In this document: positions 50,775 through 61,050 of the stretch, in pieces
Numbering within the stretch: the first letter of the stretch is position 1
Layout of the letters: every line of letters begins with the position of its first letter
NCBI GenBank assembly: GCA_028285035.1
Contig: JANQQF010000078.1
Location: 62,001-126,000, forward strand
DNA: 64,000 bases
Source of the DNA: Phycisphaerae bacterium
GTDB lineage: Bacteria; Chloroflexota; Anaerolineae; 4572-78; J111
Direction: 5' to 3'
Notes under the pieces: model-generated
Told to the model about the DNA's origin: nothing
The model's database searches: none
The model's input: only the letters and a program-made list of their open reading frames with translations
Translations under genes and position numbers: made by a program

Positions 50775-53700
50775 CAATCGGAAAACTCTGATGTATTCCC
50801 ATCAACATCTGTAGCTGTCGCGGTGATAAACGGATCAAATGTCCCGGTGAATGTCGTGGTAAAGGTCAACACACCCGAAGCATCAGTAATGCCCGCAAAA
50901 GCCCCCAGATAGTGTTCACCCTCCCCAAATCCTGAACTATCACAGGTTTGATTGGCATAAAAATCAAGCGAAAAATCTGTTAGTGTAGTACTGGTTAAGT
51001 GGCCTGTAATTGTCAACACAACTGTATCTGTCATCACTGTTATGATGGGATAATTTTGAAATCCGTTGGGGCCTATATCAGAATCATCGACATCATTAGT
51101 GGTTACCATCGCCCAAGTATCATTTGCAACACCTAAATCAATCCCTAGTCCATTATTGTCCACAATCTTATTTGCTCGGATCTGATTGTTTATAATGGTG
51201 CCTGTCCCTGTGATTTGCACCCCACCCTGTAAATTCCCTGTGATAATATTATTGTAAATGATATTATTTCTATTAACACTACCATTATTCAAAATGTAGA
51301 TGCCATAGAATGTGTGATTTATGATTGTATTTGTTAGCAATTGATTGTCAGTCGTGCGGGTTGACAATCCCCCTTCTAAATATCCTTCTATTTCAACACC
51401 ATTAAAATTATATCCAATCGTATTACTAACAACCTGTGTATTAATGCTCAACTCTATATCTATACCATCATCACCATTGGGAATGGCAATACCATTTGGG
51501 GTTAGACCAAGAAAGTTATTTTGAATAACATTATCAACGGCTAGGGTTACTCTTCGACCTCGTATAAAAATACCATCTTCAATATTCCCCCCCACAATAT
51601 TATCTTGTAGAAGATTATCAGATGACGAGTCTACTCTAATCCCAGCCAAATTACTCAATGGGGCAGTCAGAGTAATGTTACTACCAATAATATTACTAAT
51701 CACATCGGTTTGTGATACCCCATTTGTGAGATATATCCCTCGTCCAACATTACCCGAAATAAGATTGTCATGTATGATCAAATTTGTCACGGGATTACTT
51801 AAAGCAGTCGCATAAATTCCCTGGCTGTTGTTACCGATTGAGGCCAAGCCCGTATTATCAGTCCCAATTTTATTTTTTTCAATCAACAAATCTGTTGCCC
51901 CACCATCCAGGAAAATTCCTTGTTCATCATTTCCTGAGATGATATTAGCGATGATATCGATATTCGAAACCATATCTGTAATTAATCCAGTCATATAAAT
52001 CCCGGATCCAGAATTCTCCAAGGCAGCCGTGCCATTGATGTTTGTCCCAATTTTGTTATCTTCAATGCTTATACCCGAGGTTAGGGACACTTTAAGGCCA
52101 TGTCCATTATCTGAGTCGCCCTGATTACCAGAAATCAAATTGTTGACAATTGTATTATTCCCTGAAATATCTCTCAGTCGAAGTCCATTCAAATTACCGA
52201 TTGTGGTCGTCCCCGTTCGGTCCGTGCCAATATAATTACCATTAATCACATTAGAATAGGCATTCGTTCCCTTTATAACGATGCCTTCCCCACCATTACC
52301 GGAGATAAGATTTCGTTCGGCGACTGAGCTAATCACACCAATCGTACTGTTATTATTTGCCAGCCAAACACCTTCCTCTTGATTCCCCCGATCTACGAGA
52401 CCCGTTACATCTGTGCCAATAAAATTACCTTGAACAAATGTCCTTTCCGCATCAGATGCTTGAATGCCTTTTTGTTGATTGCCCGAAATTAGATTACAAG
52501 CTCCTTGACAGCCGACCGAAGGATCAGCATTTTCATCCCCACCAATTTGGATGTTATTCGCCCCCACTTCCAGCAATATCCCGTGATCTATATTGGGCAC
52601 GGTCTCAGTCCCTGCGATGGACATCCCGATAATGTTACCTTCGATGGTGATATGTGATGTGTTAATAATCCGAATACCATTCCCAGAGTTTCCCGATAAC
52701 AGATTACCCGTCTCGGCAGTCGTCCCCCCTATTTGGTTATTGTTGGCACTGTCTAATAGATAAATCCCAGCATTTTTCTCACTCCCCGTGCCGTTCCCCA
52801 AAGCCAAGGTGCCAGTCACATCTGTACCAATAAAATTACCTTGTATCGTATTTGATGTGGCTGATGTTCCTGAAAGCAACACACCATTAGGCCTGTTTCC
52901 TGAAACGAGATTACGGGTAATGTTATTTTGGGAGGTCAAAATTTCGATACCATTTGAGCCATTGCCCAACGCTACCATCCCTGAGGCATCGGTCCCAATA
53001 AAATTACAGGTGATTTGATTACGGCTCCCCTCCAATCGAATCCCACTCCCATCAAATTGATGAATAGCAAGCCCCTTTACTTCGTTGTCATTAGTTGTGA
53101 AGGTCAAGCCATTAACAGCACTCCCAGCCGTAGTACCATCCAGAGCCACATTGAGCACGGGAGGCCAACTGGTACAGGTACTGCCCGATTGGGTTAATCC
53201 ATTCAAAGTCAGCGTTTCGGTGACGGTGGGCAGAGCATCAAGCAAGGCAATAGTATGAGGGCCAGCTCCAGAAATATCAAAATCAACATCGTGCGGGCCT
53301 GCATTAAAGTTAGCCGTAAGAATTGCTTCACGTAGGGTACAATGGTTCGGGCTACAGCTACCAGTCACCATTTCATCAGTGGCAACTGTCACAGTCAGGG
53401 TATCATCATTCAAAATATCAAGCGGGGCAGCGATTGTTGGTGATAGTTGGGTATTAAAACCGACTGGGTTGGCAATCGTAACCGTCAAATCTTCCGTTGG
53501 TTCAATGAGTAGGTCATCGATAATGGGGATATAAGCCAAAGCCGTTTTCTGCAAGGGCAAAAAGGTTACCGTTGTAGTCGGCGTATCCGTATAGTCCTGA
53601 TTGACAAGTGCCGTTCCATTATTGACACTCCAATATGAAGCCTGGATTGCCTGCTCCGAGGGTAATGACAAGGTCAAGGTGATTGGGGCCAACCCAACTT

Positions 53701-54634
53701 CTTCATCAATAAAATAGTGACCGACCTCAAACCCTATTTCCGTAACATCATCATCAAAAATAGTCAGCGTTGTTGAGTCAGTAGAGACACTTTCTACGGT
53801 TGAGAGGGTAATAGTGAGGGTTTCTGTAATTTCATTAATCAGATCATTAACAACTGGGATCGCCACAACCTGCTCGGTCAAATGCCCGGTACCAAAAATA
53901 AGCGTCGTATCGGTTAGGCCATAATCACGACCAGCCAAAGCGGTATCATCAATCGTCTTGACCTGTACCTCAAACGTGCCTGGATAAATGTAGGGCACGG
54001 TCACGGTAAGGTGTGTTGTACCCACGGACTCAAAAACGGCCAGATTATTGTGGCTAAACGTAACTGGGGGCAATGGAATTCGGGTCGCCGTCGGTGTGGG
54101 GGATGGCTCAGGTTCGGGATCAGGATCCAGATCATCGTTCGGATTTTCTGGGATTGGTTCATCAGAATCATCGCCGCCCGCTGCGGGTGGCGTGGGGGTG
54201 GGTGAGGGAGCAGATATCGTTGAGACTGGTGGTAAGGCATCTGTCGTTGGTGAGCTAAATGGGGTAGCCTCAACTGTTTCTGGCACCTCCTCCGTCGCTG
54301 GTACCTCAGCCGTTGATGGGGTCCCATCTATCGATGAGGGCAAGGTAGGCGATGGGCTAGATGGTGTTACTGTCCCTAAAGGAGGGGTGGGCTCTTGTTG
54401 CACGACTGAAGTTGACGTTGCATTGTATTGCCCTGGGCTGGCTTCCGCAACCGCTTGTAGGTTACCATTTCCACCTGGGGTTGGAGTGAAGGTTGGGACT
54501 CGACGCAAATAAATCACATCCCGCTCAGGGGTAGGTCTATTCCATACCGAAACATTTGCCGTTGGAATTGTCCAACAGCAACAACAAATGCCTATCATTA
54601 GAATGGATACACCCCAAATTACAGATCGTCGCAT
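50762..54634 (-). CDS. Large Calx-beta / parallel beta-helix surface protein
   Basis: A 1290-residue exported protein. A hydrophobic N-terminal signal or anchor (~5-25, with a run of four Cys) is followed by a Pro/Ser/Thr-rich stalk to ~185 and two Calx-beta domains (~190-300 and ~300-410, 'FEVQVKTIDDTALAGRDYGLTDTTLIFGTG...', 'TLTIFDDD'). Then come a CSLREA-like segment (CTLREAILTANFNAGPHDVDFDI) and a long right-handed beta-helix (~490-1150) of repeating 'N.I.GN.IG(T)D.(T)G....GN...GI.L' turns as in NosD/PbH1 proteins. A final ~100-residue beta domain ends in 'TATDVDGNTSEFS'. It is the last gene of the operon with the NACHT protein and the membrane kinase, 22 bases after the kinase. It is probably an adhesin or glycan-binding/lyase-like surface protein. 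Confidence 0.88.
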   Translation of the reverse strand: MRRSVIWGVSILMIGICCCCWTIPTANVSVWNRPTPERDVIYLRRVPTFTPTPGGNGNLQAVAEASPGQYNATSTSVVQQEPTPPLGTVTPSSPSPTLPSSIDGTPSTAEVPATEEVPETVEATPFSSPTTDALPPVSTISAPSPTPTPPAAGGDDSDEPIPENPNDDLDPDPEPEPSPTPTATRIPLPPVTFSHNNLAVFESVGTTHLTVTVPYIYPGTFEVQVKTIDDTALAGRDYGLTDTTLIFGTGHLTEQVVAIPVVNDLINEITETLTITLSTVESVSTDSTTLTIFDDDVTEIGFEVGHYFIDEEVGLAPITLTLSLPSEQAIQASYWSVNNGTALVNQDYTDTPTTTVTFLPLQKTALAYIPIIDDLLIEPTEDLTVTIANPVGFNTQLSPTIAAPLDILNDDTLTVTVATDEMVTGSCSPNHCTLREAILTANFNAGPHDVDFDISGAGPHTIALLDALPTVTETLTLNGLTQSGSTCTSWPPVLNVALDGTTAGSAVNGLTFTTNDNEVKGLAIHQFDGSGIRLEGSRNQITCNFIGTDASGMVALGNGSNGIEILTSQNNITRNLVSGNRPNGVLLSGTSATSNTIQGNFIGTDVTGTLALGNGTGSEKNAGIYLLDSANNNQIGGTTAETGNLLSGNSGNGIRIINTSHITIEGNIIGMSIAGTETVPNIDHGILLEVGANNIQIGGDENADPSVGCQGACNLISGNQQKGIQASDAERTFVQGNFIGTDVTGLVDRGNQEEGVWLANNNSTIGVISSVAERNLISGNGGEGIVIKGTNAYSNVINGNYIGTDRTGTTTIGNLNGLRLRDISGNNTIVNNLISGNQGDSDNGHGLKVSLTSGISIEDNKIGTNINGTAALENSGSGIYMTGLITDMVSNIDIIANIISGNDEQGIFLDGGATDLLIEKNKIGTDNTGLASIGNNSQGIYATALSNPVTNLIIHDNLISGNVGRGIYLTNGVSQTDVISNIIGSNITLTAPLSNLAGIRVDSSSDNLLQDNIVGGNIEDGIFIRGRRVTLAVDNVIQNNFLGLTPNGIAIPNGDDGIDIELSINTQVVSNTIGYNFNGVEIEGYLEGGLSTRTTDNQLLTNTIINHTFYGIYILNNGSVNRNNIIYNNIITGNLQGGVQITGTGTIINNQIRANKIVDNNGLGIDLGVANDTWAMVTTNDVDDSDIGPNGFQNYPIITVMTDTVVLTITGHLTSTTLTDFSLDFYANQTCDSSGFGEGEHYLGAFAGITDASGVLTFTTTFTGTFDPFITATATDVDGNTSEFSDCQTP

Positions 54635-54656
54635 ACTGCCCCTAAATCAATCATTC

Positions 54657-57023
54657 CTACTCAACCTCAGTTGTAATATCACCTTCGATGTAAAGCAAGG
54701 TCACATCCCCCTGTAATGTTCTTTGCCCCTCATCCGCCAACTGATTATCCAGAGTGCGGACGGCGTAGCTATAATCCCCGCTAGGCAGTTGGATGAGTTC
54801 CACCTCATTCGCCTCAATTGGCCCATACATCACCCCATTCAAATCTATCTCAATGGTCTGGGGTAATCGATTAAATACAACAATGTAGGCAGGTATCGCA
54901 TCGGCCCCATTTGGCGACGCCACCGCAGATGTTGCCCCTTGCGCTACAAAAGAAAGGGCTGTGTCACTGGTAGTAAGGTCGGTAATGATCAACCCTATGC
55001 CGTCAGACTCAAAGTAATTATCGATACCGGCATTAAAATTATTGATAAATAATCTTGTCAGTGATGTCGTTGGCAGATCGTTAATCCGGCCAAGTTCAAT
55101 TTGCGGGCGTGTCTGCGCTGGTGATGTTTCAGGCACTGCTTCGTAAAACGTTACGGGGAGATAAATAGGAAATGTGCCTAAAATCGTTAGCCAAATATCT
55201 ACGTTATTGTCTGGCCTAATATCAACGTGAATATCATTCACCGGCCATTCAATCGCTGATTGGCCCAGTGTATCCAACGCCACTTCAGGCAGTTGATTTT
55301 CACCATTTTGGACCGAGTCGGACCATAGTTGCGAAGCGGTTCGGCGACCTAACGCTTGCCCAGCAAATGTACTCACCCCTAGAAAAACAACGAGAAGAAA
55401 AAGCAAGGTAACAATGAGGCTGGTTACCATATATTTTAGGGACCAAGCCCCAATCTTTTTAGTGGCCCGCCAGAGGCGTTGCAGACGAAGATTAGGGATA
55501 AGCCAGCCCAGAAATTTATCCAACCGATCTTGATTTGATTTGCCTTGCCGGACTGCTTTCAGAGCCATATCAGCCAATTCGTGGCGACCTGTCAGGCGAA
55601 ACCATTGTTCCAAATCTCCACGGTACAGGTAGTTCTGCGCTTCCCGCCGGTTCTCTTCACACAGTTCAAAAAGTTGATACCGTGTGTAAGCCGACTCACC
55701 ATTTCGGAAGGTGTACAGTGGTAAATCTTGGCCTTTAGACCGTAAGCTTTGAAATTGCTTTTGCAGTTGTAGCGCGGTTGGGCGTTGTTCAGGATCATAA
55801 TGAGTGGCCTGTTCAATAATCACCGTTAAAGCCCCCGGCAGGGTGGGATCAACTTTGTTCAAGGGCGGCAATTGACCGTGAAATTTTTGAAGCTTGAGCA
55901 GCAGTCGTTCTTTGGACTCACTTTTATCTTTGAATTTATCTACTGGATTGAGACCACTTAATAAATGATGGAGGGTAACCCCCAAACTATAAATATCCGA
56001 TGCAGGCTCGGCCTCACCATACCATTGCTCGAGCGCCGTGTAGCCAAGGCTACCAGCTGCTTTTGAGACAGCGGGATCATCGCTTTCCTCCTGCACCAGG
56101 CGGGCTTTGGCCAAACCAAAATCAATCAACCAAATGCGCTCATCATCACCCAACAAAATATTCGCAGGTTTGATATCCCGATGTAACACCGGAACGGGTC
56201 GGCTGTGCATATAGTGGAGTGCACTACACAGCTCCTCCGCATATTTTAGCAGATACTCCCACTCAAACGACTGCCCACGAGCTTGCAAAGCATCCTTAAG
56301 ATTTTGGCCTTGAATGTATTTCATAACCAAATAGCTACCGTTAGCATCGACAAACGCATCAAAGATAGCTGGAATATTATCGTGCCCAGGGTGATTTAGC
56401 TCAACCAACAATTGCGCTTCCTGCCGAAAATTTGCTTGCTTGATGGGATCAAGCTGGTGAGCGCCGCGTAAATGCTTAACCACACACAACTGACCCGCTA
56501 ATTCGACGTCCTCCGCCAGATAAGCTATCCCAAAGCCACCGCTACCAAGCGATTTTATAAGTCTAAACCGATTCTTCAAAAGCGTAACTGGTGGTAAATC
56601 TGCTTTGGGTTGCTTTGTGGTTCCAGATGAAGCTTGAGTCAGCTCAAGATATTCTTCTGGCGCATCCTTCACTTTAAAGATATCAATCGTTGACTCAGAC
56701 TCGGTTTGGGAAGAGCCTAATCGAGTGGATGCGTCCTTTTTTAGAAGGGGCACTGTTTTATCAAAAGTGGCCTGTTGAGCGGCCGGGTCAGGCTGACCGA
56801 TGGGTTCAGGAGGTTGGTCAGAGGTAAATTTAGGAAGTAAGGGTGTGGTTCGATTTGTGTTATCTTGGAACAAATTTTCACTAGCGACGGTCACGCTATC
56901 ATCGGTCGTAGTCTCGTCCTGAGACACTAATTTCTCCCCACATATGTCACAAAATTGGGACTCTATCCGCCTTAAAGTTAAATGTCCATTTGGACAAGAG
57001 AACGTCATCACATTTTTTACCAT
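54657..57023 (-). CDS. Zinc-ribbon membrane Ser/Thr protein kinase
   Basis: About 788 residues from the ATG at 57023, two bases after the upstream stop; the frame opens further but inside that gene. The N-terminus has a zinc ribbon (CPNGH...CDICGEKL), then a disordered linker. The Hanks-type kinase domain spans ~148-420: LGSGGFGIAYLAED, VVKHLRG, VLHRDIKPANILLGD, DFGLAKA, 'GSLGYTALEQWYG'. A helical segment and one transmembrane helix (~530-552) follow. The extracellular part of ~235 residues is all-beta in look, without known motif ('IDLNGVMYGPIEANEVELIQLPSGDYSYAVRT'). It is a receptor-like kinase that may sense the envelope. Partners are the NACHT protein upstream and the surface protein downstream. 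Confidence 0.92.
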   Translation of the reverse strand: MVKNVMTFSCPNGHLTLRRIESQFCDICGEKLVSQDETTTDDSVTVASENLFQDNTNRTTPLLPKFTSDQPPEPIGQPDPAAQQATFDKTVPLLKKDASTRLGSSQTESESTIDIFKVKDAPEEYLELTQASSGTTKQPKADLPPVTLLKNRFRLIKSLGSGGFGIAYLAEDVELAGQLCVVKHLRGAHQLDPIKQANFRQEAQLLVELNHPGHDNIPAIFDAFVDANGSYLVMKYIQGQNLKDALQARGQSFEWEYLLKYAEELCSALHYMHSRPVPVLHRDIKPANILLGDDERIWLIDFGLAKARLVQEESDDPAVSKAAGSLGYTALEQWYGEAEPASDIYSLGVTLHHLLSGLNPVDKFKDKSESKERLLLKLQKFHGQLPPLNKVDPTLPGALTVIIEQATHYDPEQRPTALQLQKQFQSLRSKGQDLPLYTFRNGESAYTRYQLFELCEENRREAQNYLYRGDLEQWFRLTGRHELADMALKAVRQGKSNQDRLDKFLGWLIPNLRLQRLWRATKKIGAWSLKYMVTSLIVTLLFLLVVFLGVSTFAGQALGRRTASQLWSDSVQNGENQLPEVALDTLGQSAIEWPVNDIHVDIRPDNNVDIWLTILGTFPIYLPVTFYEAVPETSPAQTRPQIELGRINDLPTTSLTRLFINNFNAGIDNYFESDGIGLIITDLTTSDTALSFVAQGATSAVASPNGADAIPAYIVVFNRLPQTIEIDLNGVMYGPIEANEVELIQLPSGDYSYAVRTLDNQLADEGQRTLQGDVTLLYIEGDITTEVE

Positions 57024-57025
57024 TA

Positions 57026-60000
57026 CTAGGGAATTACCCGCACCAAACGAAATCCTCGATCTGAAAACCAACTTTCGGGGCGAGAAAGCGTACGATTAAT
57101 ACAAGACAAATCCGACATATCTTCTCGCCAAGAGCCACCGCGTCGTATTCGTCCTACATTACCAGTTAGGTATGACTCATTCCACTCATCAATCTCAGAC
57201 TGATAGGGATAGGGTTGCGGCAACCGGATTGGGCTATGGGTTGTGCACCATTCCCACACATTACCGATACAATCAAACACCTCATAAGGGCTACGACCGC
57301 CAGGATAAATACCAACCGGCGTTGTGGTCATCACTTTTTGGGTACCAATCAGGCCATTGAAATTTTGGGGATCAAAACGATTACCCCAAGGATAAAGCGA
57401 GCCCTCTGTGCCACGCGCTGCCTTCTCCCATTCTGCTTCAGTCGGCAAACGATATGTTTCTCGGGTTTCTGCGCTTAACCAGCGACAATAGGCCACCGCC
57501 TCATACCAGCTAATCCCAACCACAGGAGCATTTGGCTCAGCAAACCGTCCATAGTAACGCGGTTGAGCCGACCAGTCTTCCTGATTTTTTTGTGCCCAGC
57601 CCATCTCTGTCCACCAACGAATATCCTCGTAACCACCTGCATCCCGAAAGTGTTGGTACTCTGTATTGGTCACGGGATATTTCCCAATTTGATAAGCAGC
57701 CAAAACCACCTCGTGTTGAGGATGAGATGCCACCTCTAAATGATCTACCCCCATCAAAAAGGGGCCAGCCGGAATCGTGACCATTTCGCCTAATCGGGGA
57801 TCGCCCAATCGGCCTAAAGCCTGTCCCGCTGCAATCCGCACGCGTAAGGCAATTTCTGGGCTGGCAACCGTTTGAATAAGGGCATCAAACACGCGTTGTA
57901 ACATTTGAGAGTCAACTTTAATCTTTCCTTCATACAAACATCGGGCCGCTAAAACTGGGTTTACAGCCAGTACTTGGCTCAAAAATTGGTCATCATTTTC
58001 CACCAACCCCGCCGCCAAAATTGTCGTTTCTTCCCAGCCTGTCGCTGGGGGGGGAGGTAAAATCAAGTGGTGGGTCCCATCCTGCGGGACAGTAGGCATT
58101 TCTGTTTCTAACCAGGGCCAACGCCACAAAGGAATCAAGTTTGTTGGGTCCTGAATAATCATTTGGCGAGCTGCAAAATATTCTTGAAGCAAGAAGTGAT
58201 AGAATTTAACCGAAGAAAGATCCGGTGGCATTTCCAAGATGTGAGCATCAGCCGCCAGCTTTAAGACTGTATCGGGGGAAGATGGCACTGCCGGCCAATC
58301 AGGGTCAAGCTGAATTGTGGTGGGCATCACCGTTTTCACGAGCACTGTTTTGACCCGTGTGCCAAAGCGGGTTCGTTTTCGCATCTCGAAGGCCAGGGTC
58401 GATAAACTTGCCTGTAAAATATCAGCATCAAGCCATTTGTCGCGAGGAGAATGTTCTTTGGCCCAACTCAGCAGAATTTCAATAAAGCGCTGCATTAAGC
58501 CACTTCGGTTTTGGGTCAGGGTCCCATCTGTTAGAAAAATTTCCATCATCAAGGTAAGCAGATATGGATTTCGAGCCATCTCATTGAGACCTTGCCGCTC
58601 ATCAAGCTGCTGGATATCGCTATACCGGACCGTCTGTTTGTCTGAGGGTTGCAAGCCCAACATATCAGCCAAATCCTGGGCATCATTTGAGTCTAACTTA
58701 TTGATCAAAAATTGGTTAATTTGCGAGTCTGTAAAAGGCAGGAGTTCAAGATGAGGGACACCAACCATTGTTTCATCGTAATCAAGTGTTCGACAGGTTA
58801 TCAAAAAACGATTGCCTGCGGAAGCCCAGGCTTCAATAAACTCGTGCAAGGCTTGGACTTGAGATTGATATCGTTCGCGGGGCATCTCATTTAATCCATC
58901 AAAAAGGATAAAGAGCTGGCCATTTTGGAGATAATCCTCCAAATAACTTGCCAACATCGAGGCGCCCCAATAATTTGTCTTTAAAGCCCCCCCCCAACTC
59001 CTTTTAATAAAAGTTTCAACTGTCCAATTCGCCTCAAATTCACTTAAATTTAAGAGAAGTGGCAAATACCCTACCTCGTTTTCGGCTAACTGATAAGCGG
59101 TGTAAGCCAAAGCCGTTGATTTGCCAGCTCCAGGTGCCCCCAGCAAAATCGCACAAGCAAATTTTTCAGTCGCAGTTACCAAGTCAACAGCCTCATATTC
59201 GCGGGCTTCTTTAACACCTCGTCGAGAAGAACGTTGCCGCTGAAAGGGGGCAAACGCTTGATAAAAAACAGGCACGTAATTCACATGTAACGTGTCATAT
59301 CGCTGTCGAACTCCTTCTCTAAACACCTTTTCCGCGCCCGTCAGGTCCAGCTGATTATCGATCAAATTTTCAACCAACACTGGACTAAGGGGCTGATTTA
59401 TAATTCGCTCAAATGAGGGTGGCATTCCATTTGGGGTTTGATACAACTGATAGTTCACCACCGCACTCCAAAAGGCAACCTGTTTAGGTATCGGACTTTG
59501 TGGCATATGATCCAGGTTTCTAAATTTTAGGGCACCAAGAAGATAGATGGTGAGGGTCTGATAATATTCGGTGCAGTCATTAAAATTAAAAAGATAACCA
59601 CGCACTCTTTGCCGGATCAGGCGCAACAAGGTGAACGGTTTATGTAATACTTCCGGATAGAGTTTGTCCGCTTCAATTGTATTACCCAAAAATGTTATTT
59701 GGTGTAATGCCCAGAAAAAATTTAGCAGTGTCTTTGGAATAGATAAAGTTGGATTACGATAAAAAATATCAGCCGTAATTTTTGTAATGACTTCAGTTTC
59801 TAAGCGCAAGCAATCGTGCAAGATATGATCTTCTCGTGCTTCAGCAAAATCAATAACACGGACTGTGCGCGTTTGGGGATCAACCAAAATGTTTTCTAAA
59901 TTAAAATCGCCGTGAACCGTGCCTTGTCGCACGCTACGGGTTGAATTGAGTAAATCATCCAATTGGGGCACAGGGTTTGGCAGGACCTCATCTTGAATAT

Positions 60001-60877
60001 TGACTGTGGTTTTATCAGATCTTACCTCAGATGGGAATGCCCGCATCATCTCAGCTTGCAGGCGACTATCTCGCGTTTCCATCACCTGTCCATCAAGCGG
60101 ATCAATCATTTCCCCAACTGAACGAAGCGTCATTGTATGAATTTGATCTGATTTTACCCGCACATAGTAAGGTTTAGCTGTAACAGTTTCTGGTGGTGTC
60201 AGGGTTATTGTCTGATTTATCATATCAACTTTAGCCACCACAAAACCACTGAGTTGCACCCAATCCCCTGGTTTGAGCGGCTGTCGTAATCGAATATTCG
60301 GATTAATCGAGTGGGGGCGACTGTTAGCCGGTGTTTCAGTATGCTTCAGCAATAAGTTAACAGGGAGGAGGCGATCATAGCTCTGTTTCACAAAAAACTC
60401 AGCGGTTGTTTGGTGATGCCCCCACAGCGCATGCATAATATCAAACAATCGCTCTGAAACCTGTTGAATATCCTCAGCTGTCACATCACTACGCTGGCAA
60501 TATTCGTACAAGCTCATAATCTCAATTTGACCCCAGCCCACCAATTTATAGCGTAAGCCCCCCCAGCCTATCGTAGATAGAAGCACCGGTTTACCAATGA
60601 CTTCCGCAGCTTCTGGTAAATAATTCAGAATATAACTTTGATAAGCCATCCACTCTTTTTGAATCAAGCTGATGGAAGCAATCTTGGCCACAGTTGGCAG
60701 TTCAGGACGGCCCTGCTTGGTGATGGGCCGGACTTCAAGCACATAACCACCACTAAGACTGCTCCCAAATTGTCGACGAATAACAATTGTTTGATAATTT
60801 GCAAAAAGGGTCTGCAAAACTTGCTCAACTGCTTGAGGTAAATTTAGGTTTTTTGGATTTTCAACGTGCAGTGCCAA
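57026..60877 (-). CDS. NACHT NTPase with N-terminal kinase-like and C-terminal FGE-like domains
   Basis: A 1283-residue multidomain protein. Residues ~25-400 are kinase/APH-like ('VAKIAS' Lys, HGDFNLENILVDPQTRTVRVIDFAEA near 322), broken by a small beta insert (~205-265); this matches the kinase-like 'ternary complex associated' domains of STAND systems. NACHT NTPase: Walker A LLGAPGAGKSTAL (~579), Walker B 'LFILFDGLNEMP' (~659), then helices. The C-terminal FGE-sulfatase/SUMF1 fold (~1034-1283) runs 'MVTIPAGPFLMG', 'YPVTNTEYQHF', 'RLPTEAEWEKAARG', 'NVWEWC', 'RRGGSW'. The first catalytic Cys of true formylglycine-generating enzymes is absent, so this is probably a C-type-lectin-like binding module. 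The start is TTG with AGGAG upstream. It is a candidate defence or signalling STAND protein. Confidence 0.9.
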   Translation of the reverse strand: MALHVENPKNLNLPQAVEQVLQTLFANYQTIVIRRQFGSSLSGGYVLEVRPITKQGRPELPTVAKIASISLIQKEWMAYQSYILNYLPEAAEVIGKPVLLSTIGWGGLRYKLVGWGQIEIMSLYEYCQRSDVTAEDIQQVSERLFDIMHALWGHHQTTAEFFVKQSYDRLLPVNLLLKHTETPANSRPHSINPNIRLRQPLKPGDWVQLSGFVVAKVDMINQTITLTPPETVTAKPYYVRVKSDQIHTMTLRSVGEMIDPLDGQVMETRDSRLQAEMMRAFPSEVRSDKTTVNIQDEVLPNPVPQLDDLLNSTRSVRQGTVHGDFNLENILVDPQTRTVRVIDFAEAREDHILHDCLRLETEVITKITADIFYRNPTLSIPKTLLNFFWALHQITFLGNTIEADKLYPEVLHKPFTLLRLIRQRVRGYLFNFNDCTEYYQTLTIYLLGALKFRNLDHMPQSPIPKQVAFWSAVVNYQLYQTPNGMPPSFERIINQPLSPVLVENLIDNQLDLTGAEKVFREGVRQRYDTLHVNYVPVFYQAFAPFQRQRSSRRGVKEAREYEAVDLVTATEKFACAILLGAPGAGKSTALAYTAYQLAENEVGYLPLLLNLSEFEANWTVETFIKRSWGGALKTNYWGASMLASYLEDYLQNGQLFILFDGLNEMPRERYQSQVQALHEFIEAWASAGNRFLITCRTLDYDETMVGVPHLELLPFTDSQINQFLINKLDSNDAQDLADMLGLQPSDKQTVRYSDIQQLDERQGLNEMARNPYLLTLMMEIFLTDGTLTQNRSGLMQRFIEILLSWAKEHSPRDKWLDADILQASLSTLAFEMRKRTRFGTRVKTVLVKTVMPTTIQLDPDWPAVPSSPDTVLKLAADAHILEMPPDLSSVKFYHFLLQEYFAARQMIIQDPTNLIPLWRWPWLETEMPTVPQDGTHHLILPPPPATGWEETTILAAGLVENDDQFLSQVLAVNPVLAARCLYEGKIKVDSQMLQRVFDALIQTVASPEIALRVRIAAGQALGRLGDPRLGEMVTIPAGPFLMGVDHLEVASHPQHEVVLAAYQIGKYPVTNTEYQHFRDAGGYEDIRWWTEMGWAQKNQEDWSAQPRYYGRFAEPNAPVVGISWYEAVAYCRWLSAETRETYRLPTEAEWEKAARGTEGSLYPWGNRFDPQNFNGLIGTQKVMTTTPVGIYPGGRSPYEVFDCIGNVWEWCTTHSPIRLPQPYPYQSEIDEWNESYLTGNVGRIRRGGSWREDMSDLSCINRTLSRPESWFSDRGFRLVRVIP

Positions 60878-60909
60878 TTAGCACTCCTGGTCATTTGCTG
60901 AATACCTTA

Positions 60910-60938
60910 ATTTTAACATTTTTTCAAGACCAAAACAA
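60910..60938 (-). promoter_or_regulatory. Promoter of the NACHT-kinase-surface protein operon
   Basis: On the reverse strand TTGTTT (60938-60933) and TAAAAT (60915-60910) are 17 bases apart, with the -10 about 32 bases before the TTG start at 60877. Confidence 0.5.
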
Positions 60939-60998
60939 GGGTTTTTTGTTAGGCCAATAACGCAAGAGTTCTCAAAAAATGATAGAGCTTTTGAGGAA

Positions 60999-61029
60999 AT
61001 AAAAAAAGAGGCCATTAAATGACCTCTTT
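60999..61029 (-). terminator. Rho-independent terminator of the zinc-ribbon protein gene
   Basis: Stem AAAGAGG (61005-61011) / CCTCTTT (61023-61029) extended by CAT/ATG, followed on the reverse strand by a T-run (complement of 60999-61007). It lies 22 bases beyond the stop of the 61051-61626 gene. Confidence 0.8.
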
Positions 61030-61050
61030 GAAATTAACCTATAACCTGTT

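Noticed and set aside
54048..54512. Forward open frame rich in Gly/Val opposite the surface-protein gene
   Set aside because: It is the antisense of the Thr/Pro/Ser-rich stalk of the 50762-54634 protein; low-complexity composition explains it.
57026..57800. FGE-like domain as the maturase that activates the two sulfatases
   Set aside because: The first catalytic Cys is replaced and the domain is fused to a NACHT NTPase 15-26 kb away; a recognition role is more likely.
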